The notes beneath the pieces are model-generated. The model searched no databases and was not told where the DNA came from. It was given only the letters and a program-made list of their open reading frames with translations. From Planctomycetota bacterium (GTDB lineage Bacteria; Planctomycetota; PUPC01; JACPCR01), in the NCBI GenBank assembly GCA_030740295.1, contig JASLXP010000134.1, positions 1 through 16,671 on the forward strand: a stretch of 16,671 nucleotides of DNA. The letters run 5' to 3'. This document shows, piece by piece, positions 1 through 5,908 of the stretch. The translations under genes were made by a program, and so were the position numbers. How positions within the stretch are numbered: the first letter of the stretch is position 1; every line of letters starts with the position of its first letter.

Positions 1-3000
1 CGCTTCTTCCCCGATGCCACCCACGTGCTCAGTTCCAAGCGGCAGCCGCAATACACCGGCATGCAGTGGTTCCGTGACCGGCTGAAGGAGTCTGGCTTCA
101 TGAACGACGAGGGCGACGTCGTCACTAACTCGAATCTCAAGACCTCCCTGGTCGCTTTGACGGGCTGGCTGGCACGTATCGAGCAGACCTGGTTCAGGAC
201 GGGCAATCGAGAGCAGATCCCACTGATGAAGGAGCTTATTGAAAAGAACAGGTCGCTCCTGAAGAACCAGGCCCAGTTGCAGGGAATGGGCGCTCGCTCC
301 GCAGTTCACGTTGCCGCATGGGATCGTTTGGAGGAGCTACCCATCTGGTCGAAAAAGGATCGACTGGAGATCACCAACGCTTTGCTGATGGATGCATCTC
401 TGGGTCACGAGCGCCGGGCCTTTCACCAGCAGGTCAAGGGAGGCGCCGTGCAGGCTCTCGACGAAAACCACGGGACGAATTCTGCTCTGCGATCCTTCGA
501 GGCATGGCACTACTTTCACAAATACTACCGTCTCCCGGAAAGTGAATACTGGCTGAAATGTGCGTCGGCCGTCTTCTCCGCGCAGGCCGGCACGTACCAG
601 ATTCTCGAAGACGCGAGCGGTTATCTGTGTTACTGCCCAATCGCCACGATGGACTACTCGCTGCGAAGGGCTGACCTCACATACTTCAAACGCGGCATCG
701 CCCGCCACCATGCGCGTTTCGTTGCGTTGGCCTGCATCAACAATCTGGGACTCAACACGGGGTTCGGAGATTCCGCCGGCGTCGTGCAGCCTGCGTTCTT
801 CGAGTTCCTCGCACCTGCGGCATGGTTCTACCGAGACGCCGGGCTCTACTGGATCGTGAGGAATACCATGCCCTCCAGCAACGGGCTGCGAGTTTTTCAG
901 AAATCGATTGCCGTGGATCTGAGTATCGAGCCGAAGACGCCGAAGGACTGGACAGGTCTGATCCGCTTTCCGCTCTATGAAGCGCCCCTGGCCAAAGGAG
1001 AGTCCACCAAGACAGCGTCATTCGCCCCAAAGAAGGAAGTGGACGAAAAGTTCTTCAACAAGATTGTCTTCAAAGAAAACTGGAGTCCCGATGGTCAGTA
1101 CCTGCTGCTCGACGGCGCCGGCACATGGGGCGGCCCGCCCGGCCCCCATGGACACAAACAGAACGACATCAACACCATCGTTAACTTCACCTCCCATGGC
1201 CGCATGTGGTTGGTGGATCACACATACAACTTGCGCGGCTTCGAGCACCACAGCGGCCTGTATGTCACCCGAAATGGGAGCGGTGGCTATCGCAAACGGA
1301 CTCTCGCGGAATTGCTGGGGCACTCCGAGACCCGTGACTATGGCCTCATCCGCAGCCGGTTTCTGAACTGGGAGCGAAGCATCATCTGGAAGAAAGGAAG
1401 CTGGTTCGTTGTCTTCGATCAGGTCATCGCCGATCAGGACGGAGACTTCTTTGCCCGGAGCTCCTGGCGAACTCTCGGTGAAGAAAAGCTCCTGGGCAGA
1501 AATCTCGAATTGAAGCAACAGGGAAAGACCTGCCGAATCCTGTCGGACGGCCGCGCCAACGTGGATATCGAAACCTATGCTTTCACGCACGAGCGCGATT
1601 GGAGGACGTTTTACCCGCACGCCGAACCGGTGGTGAAAATCTTCCAACAAGACAAGGCAAGGCATCTGAAGAAGGGCGAGCGAATTGGATTCATCAACCT
1701 CCTTCATGCATTTGATACGAGTGCAGAGCCGGGCATAGAGCTCACGGCCGCCTCCGAATTCTGTGCAGTCATTCAGGAAGGAGATGCCCAGACGCTTGTC
1801 GGCACAGGCACCATTCCCGGAGGGCTTGGCGAAGCAGAACTCTTCATCCTGGATTCGGATGGTTTGACCGTCCTGGGCGAGAAGACGATCCCCAATGAGC
1901 CCGGGCAGAAAGCGATTGCCGGAGCGATCGCAGTAGCGATGAAGGCCACGGCTCGCGACTCCGTCGTTCAATCGGTTTCACGCGGGCGAGAGGTCAGTGG
2001 CATGGAGGTCAGGCAGGTCGAGCTGGGAACCGGCCTCCGCACGTTTCTTGTTTCGAGCACACTCGATGCGGCGCATAAGGACGCCCGGGAAAGCGGGACG
2101 TGGATAGTCGGCACAGACAATGGAGTTGCCGCGTTCCGGCCATCAGGCGAGCGGATGTGGTCTTTCGAGACCGGCCATCCCGTGCGCGCACTCGACATCG
2201 GCGACATCAATGATGATGGGATTCCGGAGATTGTGGCTGGGTGCGACGATCATCATGTGTACCTGCTTGATCGGTCCGGCAAGAAAGTCTGGTCCTATAA
2301 GTGCAAGCCTTCCACTGATCGCAACGGCGGGCCGCCGAAAGTTGACTTCGTCGAGATCACCGATCTCGAAGGCGATGGCAAAAGTGAATTGGTCGTCGGC
2401 GCCAACTGGGTGCATGTTCTGAAAGCTGATGGTTCCCTGAAATGGGAGAAGTACATGCGTTTCTGGCGTGGGATGGTTGTCGGTGATTTTGCATGCGCAT
2501 CGATATCTGACATCAACGGCGACGGCTCCAGGGAAATCGTGGCCGCCTTCCATGCTTCATACCCTCTCTTCCAGGTTTTCGATGCCTCCGGCAAAGTGAT
2601 TCTTCCGGAAGGAACGAAAGAGGGGGAAGGCATCAACATCAGCGTACCACTTCAAGTCGATTGCGTTGATCTCTTCGGCGGCAAATCGACCAGAAACATC
2701 GTCTGCACTACCACTCAGGCGATGAACTTCTTCTGGAGCGACCACAGACCTAAAGAAGAGGGAGGTGGCAAGGTCAGAGGCTCGTTTGTCGCTTCGGCGT
2801 ATCACCAACCTGATCCGAATCAGCGACCGCTCCTGTTCGGCGCAGACTCCATGTGCGGAGTGAAGGGAATTCGTCCGGAGTCAAAGCGAAGTGACCGGTG
2901 GATTCCGGCGAAGGTGATCTGGTACCGGAATCTTGGTGAGAAAATAAGTGCTATCCAGGCCGTGGAAACGGGTGAGAAAGATGGTGGGGTCATTTACATC

Positions 3001-3180
3001 GGTACTAAGCTGGGCAGCGTCTACGCCTGCCGAGCCAGCGATGGAGAAACTCTTGGCCATGCCCGAATTCCCGGCCCTCCGGTGAAGTGTTTTGCCCTTG
3101 ACATCGAAAGGAAAGAAATTCTTGCAGCCCGGAAGGATGGCCACATTCTGAGACTGAGTCTTCGCAGCCAAGACCGATAG
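1..3180 (+). CDS. Heparinase II/III-like polysaccharide lyase with C-terminal FG-GAP/PQQ-like beta-propeller (5' partial)
   Basis: The frame is already open at base 1, so the start lies upstream; 1059 residues are visible and the stop is TAG at 3178-3180. Visible residues 1-290 are helix-rich and fit the alpha/alpha toroid of heparinase/alginate-lyase families. They carry ENHGTN (Asn156-His157) and, about 50 residues on, GYLCY (Tyr208/Tyr211), a spacing that resembles the Asn-His and Tyr catalytic residues of PL15/PL17-type lyases. Residues 340-560 look like the heparinase II/III beta-sandwich, with GPHGHKQND at 381-389 where the family has its conserved His motif. Residues 700-1055 hold calcium-type repeats (DINDDG at 735-740, DLEGDG at 788-793, DINGDG at 837-842) and PQQ-like strands such as GTKLGSVYAC, suggesting a beta-propeller. 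The inferred role is beta-elimination of a uronic-acid polysaccharide outside the cytoplasm; the substrate cannot be read from sequence. A signal peptide, if present, is outside the window. The fusion of lyase and propeller is the unusual part. Confidence 0.82.
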   Translation, partial: RFFPDATHVLSSKRQPQYTGMQWFRDRLKESGFMNDEGDVVTNSNLKTSLVALTGWLARIEQTWFRTGNREQIPLMKELIEKNRSLLKNQAQLQGMGARSAVHVAAWDRLEELPIWSKKDRLEITNALLMDASLGHERRAFHQQVKGGAVQALDENHGTNSALRSFEAWHYFHKYYRLPESEYWLKCASAVFSAQAGTYQILEDASGYLCYCPIATMDYSLRRADLTYFKRGIARHHARFVALACINNLGLNTGFGDSAGVVQPAFFEFLAPAAWFYRDAGLYWIVRNTMPSSNGLRVFQKSIAVDLSIEPKTPKDWTGLIRFPLYEAPLAKGESTKTASFAPKKEVDEKFFNKIVFKENWSPDGQYLLLDGAGTWGGPPGPHGHKQNDINTIVNFTSHGRMWLVDHTYNLRGFEHHSGLYVTRNGSGGYRKRTLAELLGHSETRDYGLIRSRFLNWERSIIWKKGSWFVVFDQVIADQDGDFFARSSWRTLGEEKLLGRNLELKQQGKTCRILSDGRANVDIETYAFTHERDWRTFYPHAEPVVKIFQQDKARHLKKGERIGFINLLHAFDTSAEPGIELTAASEFCAVIQEGDAQTLVGTGTIPGGLGEAELFILDSDGLTVLGEKTIPNEPGQKAIAGAIAVAMKATARDSVVQSVSRGREVSGMEVRQVELGTGLRTFLVSSTLDAAHKDARESGTWIVGTDNGVAAFRPSGERMWSFETGHPVRALDIGDINDDGIPEIVAGCDDHHVYLLDRSGKKVWSYKCKPSTDRNGGPPKVDFVEITDLEGDGKSELVVGANWVHVLKADGSLKWEKYMRFWRGMVVGDFACASISDINGDGSREIVAAFHASYPLFQVFDASGKVILPEGTKEGEGINISVPLQVDCVDLFGGKSTRNIVCTTTQAMNFFWSDHRPKEEGGGKVRGSFVASAYHQPDPNQRPLLFGADSMCGVKGIRPESKRSDRWIPAKVIWYRNLGEKISAIQAVETGEKDGGVIYIGTKLGSVYACRASDGETLGHARIPGPPVKCFALDIERKEILAARKDGHILRLSLRSQDR

Positions 3181-3195
3181 TTTGCCTGTAAAGAG

Positions 3196-3237
3196 GGCAC
3201 TCCGTCTCAGGCCCTCGGGCTCCGTTCAGGGAGTGCC
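3196..3237 (+). terminator. Possible 3' stem-loop after the lyase-propeller gene
   Basis: The arms GGCACTCC (3196-3203) and GGAGTGCC (3230-3237) are perfectly complementary over 8 bp around a 26-nt loop, starting 16 nt after the stop at 3180. A small GCC/GGC inner pairing is possible in the loop. No T-tract follows, so it is not a classical intrinsic terminator; it could be an mRNA 3'-end stabiliser or a Rho-assisted end. Confidence 0.3.
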
Positions 3238-3370
3238 ATTCATCAAGGCATAGTCCTCGTCACTATAGATACAGACCGGTTGTTTCGTGCCGGATAAGAA
3301 GTCCACTGGACAGTGACAGAAATGGCTAGAGTCTTTGACTGTGTCTTTTCCGGGCGGCGCGGAGATATCT

Positions 3371-3432
3371 CAACGAATACAGTGAGACGACGAATGCCTG
3401 TTTTCATATTTGCCGTCTCTCTGTATTCGTTG
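3371..3432. repeat. 19-bp inverted repeat (18 of 19 paired, 24-nt spacer) upstream of the beta-helix protein gene
   Basis: The left arm CAACGAATACAGTGAGACG (3371-3389) is the reverse complement of the right arm CGTCTCTCTGTATTCGTTG (3414-3432) except for one T/A position. The spacer 3390-3413 is AT-rich near its 3' side. It lies 95-156 bp before the start at 3527. It could be an operator for a dimeric regulator, or a hairpin in the 5' untranslated RNA. There is no T-run after it, which argues against a terminator. Confidence 0.75.
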
Positions 3433-3516
3433 GGCATACTTTGACGAATATGCGGTCGAAGACAGCCTCAGGGAATTCATCTCTGACAGAATTCAGATTC
3501 AAACAGCCAGCAGATC

Positions 3517-3520
3517 GGAG
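3517..3520 (+). promoter_or_regulatory. Ribosome-binding site that fixes the start at 3527
   Basis: GGAG sits 6 nt before ATG 3527. The frame is open further upstream, to a possible start at 3410, but that start has no ribosome-binding site, lies inside the inverted repeat spacer, and would add 39 residues before a good signal peptide. Confidence 0.7.
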
Positions 3521-3526
3521 ATTCAA

Positions 3527-4882
3527 ATGACGAGCAATATGAGATTTGAATTCATCACTGTTGCCAAAGCAAAAGCGTTGGTTGTGGCCATCATATTCTG
3601 TACTGATCTGCGCCCGGCTTTGGAAGCTGAAAGTTTTTCGGAGCAGTTGAATCCTACCGGCGATCCCATCGGAGGCGGCCCCGGATATCGCGATATTATG
3701 ACTGCCGGAAAGTCGAGATTTGTCGTGGCCACCAGCCAGGAACTCGTGGCAGCCATTGGCGAGGCCGGAGCAGGGGACACTATCTATGTTCGCGATGACG
3801 CAGTGATCGATATGACTGGCTCAGATGACCAGGCGATTCCCGGTGGAGTTACTCTCGCCAGTGGCCGTGGCCGCAAAGGTTCGCTTGGCGCGTTGATCTT
3901 CTCCAACACTCTTTCAGAGGGCAACAAATTCATGCCCCTCTTTCGCACCGGTGGCAAGGACGTTCGCATTACCGGTCTCCGGATGCGCGGGCCGGTCGCG
4001 GAGGTCGGAGACGCGGATTACAGCCTCGTCAAAATAGCGAACGGTATTAAGTCCGATCATGAAGACCTGCAGGTGGACAATTGCGAGCTCTGGGCCTGGA
4101 ACAAGTGGTCGATTGACCTCGCCGTAGCGGGCGGGGCGAATATCCATCACAACTACATTCACCACACTCGACGTTGGGGCTACGGCTATGGTGTCTGGGT
4201 CCGTGGAGGGGGAAAGGCGCTTATTGAAGCCAACCTGTTCGACTTCTGTCGCCATCATATCGGCTCAGGATCTCAGGCGACCAGCAGTTACGAAGCGCGG
4301 TACAACATCTGTTTGGACCACGATGTTCAGCCTTCATTTGATCGCCACGGCAGCCAGAAAAAGGCCGGTTATGACACCCTCATTCATCACAACGAATTTC
4401 GAAATCCGGCTTATCCGGCCATCTTGTTACGCGGGAATCCTTTGGGCGAAGCGCGTTTTCATCACAACTGGTTTGCTCATGCGAATCAGAAGGCAGGCAT
4501 TGACGATCGCCGTGGGAAACAGAGAGAGAAAATCCACATCCATGACAATGTCTATGGATACGCCTCTTCACGATTTCACCCGAAGGCAGTGGCTACCGCG
4601 GCACCCGCGGTTGGTGCCGCTCCGCTTACTGTGCAGTTTGATGGCTCAGAAAGCCAGGATCGGGAAGGCGGAAAGGTTGCGGCTTATCGGTGGAACTTTC
4701 CTGACACACCCTCAGCAACGGGAGTTTCCGCATATACTGTGAAGCCTTCTTACAGGTTCAATGAGCCTGGTCGATACCTCGTTGAGCTTTACGCCTCAAA
4801 TGAATATGGCATCCCTGGTCTGACGCGGATTCCGGTCACCGTTCATCCACCGAAGGGAGGGTATATCTCAGCGCCTGGGTGA
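3527..4882 (+). CDS. Exported right-handed beta-helix (pectate-lyase-like) protein with PKD domain; probably truncated by a frameshift
   Basis: 451 residues from ATG 3527. Residues 1-34 look like a signal peptide, with a hydrophobic run ALVVAIIF and likely cleavage near ALEA/ES. Residues 60-345 have the repeated Asn/His-rich turns of a parallel beta-helix, for example NIHHNYIHHTRRWGYGYGVW at 205-224, TLIHHNEF at 284-291, FHHNWF at 311-316 and IHIHDNVYGY at 336-345, typical of pectate-lyase-like proteins. Residues about 353-440 are a PKD domain (APLTVQFDGSES, YRWNF, PSYRFNEPGRYLVELYASN). The reading frame ends at TGA 4880-4882, just after the last PKD strand, while the next frame continues at once with a coherent beta-sandwich domain. 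The likely original product is one protein of about 640 residues. The inferred role is extracellular or periplasmic polysaccharide cleavage or binding; no catalytic residue can be assigned with certainty. Confidence 0.78.
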   Translation: MTSNMRFEFITVAKAKALVVAIIFCTDLRPALEAESFSEQLNPTGDPIGGGPGYRDIMTAGKSRFVVATSQELVAAIGEAGAGDTIYVRDDAVIDMTGSDDQAIPGGVTLASGRGRKGSLGALIFSNTLSEGNKFMPLFRTGGKDVRITGLRMRGPVAEVGDADYSLVKIANGIKSDHEDLQVDNCELWAWNKWSIDLAVAGGANIHHNYIHHTRRWGYGYGVWVRGGGKALIEANLFDFCRHHIGSGSQATSSYEARYNICLDHDVQPSFDRHGSQKKAGYDTLIHHNEFRNPAYPAILLRGNPLGEARFHHNWFAHANQKAGIDDRRGKQREKIHIHDNVYGYASSRFHPKAVATAAPAVGAAPLTVQFDGSESQDREGGKVAAYRWNFPDTPSATGVSAYTVKPSYRFNEPGRYLVELYASNEYGIPGLTRIPVTVHPPKGGYISAPG

Positions 4883-5457
4883 AAGACAGCTACGTGGGCC
4901 CGCTAAATGGCTACTTGCGGAAGCAAGTGCTCATTGATGGGGAAGCTATCTGGGAAGACGATTTGGAGGGGGACGAAGGTGGCTGGCAGCACTTGATGTT
5001 GGATGTTGAAAAGTGGGTGAAAGGAAAGACAGAGATTGAGCTGACCTTCCGACTGACCGCCGACAAAGCGATCACCGAACCGAGGAAGCAGATCTTCGAG
5101 TGCTATTACTATGTCGATGATGTGCACCTGTTCGGAGGCGAGGTGAAGAATGGCGACTTCGAGCTCGGCAGGCGCTGGACATATCTCCAGGCACAAGATG
5201 AGTTCGTTCCGACCGGGCCAATGGGGGAGAATGAGGCCGCCGCTGATCCTGGGAAGGTATGGCTCTACGAACAGAAACCGGGGCGAGAGGAAGGTGGTTT
5301 CAGGATATTCATCCCTAGATTCTGGACAGGGGAGGCACGCAGCGGGCAATGGGTGCACGTCATCGGATCGGGCATCAATCAAAAGATTGCAGCGGGTTCA
5401 GTCTGTGAGGTTAAGCAGAAGGTGCGGATTGGCCCGAAGCCTGGTCCGTGGAAGTAG
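4879..5457 (+). CDS. C-terminal beta-sandwich (carbohydrate-binding-like) domain, displaced by a frameshift from the beta-helix protein
   Basis: 192 residues if started at GTG 4879, which overlaps the preceding TGA stop. The frame is open from 4804, and its upstream residues V-Y-L-S-A-W-V-K-D-S-Y read as an uninterrupted beta-strand, so GTG is probably not a true start. The domain contains GYLRKQVLIDGEAIWEDDL, a tryptophan-marked strand GGWQHLMLDV, a second strand set ELTFRLTADK, and YYYVDDVHLFGG. This pattern resembles jelly-roll or galactose-binding-like modules attached to secreted glycan enzymes. No signal peptide and no good ribosome-binding site are present; GGGAGGG at 4855-4861 is 17 nt away. 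The most likely reading is the C-terminus of the 3527 gene after loss of one base (or a sequencing error). A translationally coupled separate protein is the alternative. Confidence 0.65.
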   Translation: MKDSYVGPLNGYLRKQVLIDGEAIWEDDLEGDEGGWQHLMLDVEKWVKGKTEIELTFRLTADKAITEPRKQIFECYYYVDDVHLFGGEVKNGDFELGRRWTYLQAQDEFVPTGPMGENEAAADPGKVWLYEQKPGREEGGFRIFIPRFWTGEARSGQWVHVIGSGINQKIAAGSVCEVKQKVRIGPKPGPWK

Positions 5458-5466
5458 TGGGGTAGT

Positions 5467-5493
5467 CTGAGATCCGTGCTTAGGACTTCTCAG
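5467..5493 (+). terminator. Weak stem-loop after the beta-sandwich domain frame
   Basis: CTGAGA (5467-5472) pairs with TCTCAG (5488-5493), and TCC (5473-5475) with GGA (5483-5485) across a 2-nt bulge, leaving a 7-nt loop. It begins 9 nt after the stop at 5457. No T-tract follows, so it is only a possible transcript end. Confidence 0.2.
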
Positions 5494-5523
5494 CATCGGA
5501 TGAATCAATGCGTGAGCCAGTGA

Positions 5524-5754
5524 TTGCCCGGCCATCAGGGAGACGACGAAATTTCTGATCACATATTCGTCCCTTCCTTGCGTCACAGAAGAATGTGTCA
5601 CACCCTCTGTTTCGCTCTTTCAGGGTCCATACGCAGCTCGAAAGCCTTCGGCCAATGGCGCAAAGGCAAAGATGTTCATTTCTGGGGCTGTGAAGAGCAA
5701 GACATCGTGGGCAAGGCCGTCGCCGACGCCATCCGAAAGGCACTTGGGAAATAG
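5524..5754 (+). pseudogene. Orphan short frame, possibly the 3' remnant of a lost gene
   Basis: The open frame starts at TTG 5524 directly after an in-frame stop and ends at TAG 5752-5754 (76 residues). The first 35 residues are not protein-like. From about 5632 the sequence becomes convincing: AFGQWRKGKDVHFWGCEEQD followed by an amphipathic helix IVGKAVADAIRKALGK, with G/C-biased third codon positions like the neighbours. There is no ribosome-binding site. I do not recognise the family. It reads like the C-terminal tail of a larger protein whose 5' part has been lost; a genuine small protein is possible but less likely. Confidence 0.4.
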
Positions 5755-5835
5755 CAGGCCGAAAAGGGCATTCAGCTTCCACGAACGGCGGTATTTCGGT
5801 CACTTCGGCGAAGGATTGTGTTGAAGCGACAGTCG

Positions 5836-5872
5836 CGACGGGGCGAGATATTGTAGCGTTGGTCTCCCGTCG
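5836..5872. repeat. Inverted repeat upstream of the nuclease gene
   Basis: CGACGGG (5836-5842) and CCCGTCG (5866-5872) pair over 7 bp around a 23-nt loop. The loop contains GCGAGATATTG (5843-5853), which recurs exactly at 6306-6316 in the left arm of the second palindrome inside the nuclease gene. It could be an operator or a 5'-UTR hairpin. Confidence 0.35.
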
Positions 5873-5908
5873 GCAGATCGGCCCATCTTGTTTAATGGAA
5901 TAGCAACC

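Larger units (their letters stand above)
3181..3526. other. Non-coding intergenic region (346 bp)
   Basis: No convincing gene is present on either strand; short open frames lack ribosome-binding sites and family-like sequence. It holds the stem-loop at 3196-3237, the long inverted repeat at 3371-3432, and the ribosome-binding site of the next gene at 3517-3520. The hexamer ACGAAT occurs three times directly (3373, 3390, 3444) and once inverted (3425-3430), all within about 80 bp. No clear sigma-70 promoter was identified. Confidence 0.6.
5458..5908. other. Gene-poor stretch before the nuclease gene (451 bp)
   Basis: It contains the weak stem-loop at 5467-5493, the orphan coding remnant around 5524-5754, and an inverted repeat CGACGGG/CCCGTCG (5836-5842 and 5866-5872, 23-nt loop) that ends 36 nt before the nuclease start. 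An open frame on the minus strand across 5480-5959 has an Arg/Cys-rich low-quality composition and is taken as a shadow. No clear promoter was recognised. Confidence 0.5.

Noticed and set aside
1018..1971. A 317-residue open frame on the minus strand inside the lyase-propeller gene
   Set aside because: It is fully antisense to a clearly conserved protein, has no ribosome-binding site and no recognisable domain; it reflects third-position GC bias.
3301..3315. Short overlapping palindromes GTCCACTGGAC and CACTGGACAGTG
   Set aside because: Arms of only 4 bp are expected by chance in a region this long.
3390..3413. An invertible promoter between the arms of the 3371-3432 inverted repeat
   Set aside because: The 24-nt spacer is too short for known site-specific inversion systems and contains no complete promoter; no recombinase gene is nearby.
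4853..4861. Programmed -1 frameshifting at the G-rich stretch
   Set aside because: The zero-frame codons (CCG AAG GGA GGG TAT) do not form an X-XXY-YYZ heptamer, and no clear downstream pseudoknot was recognised.
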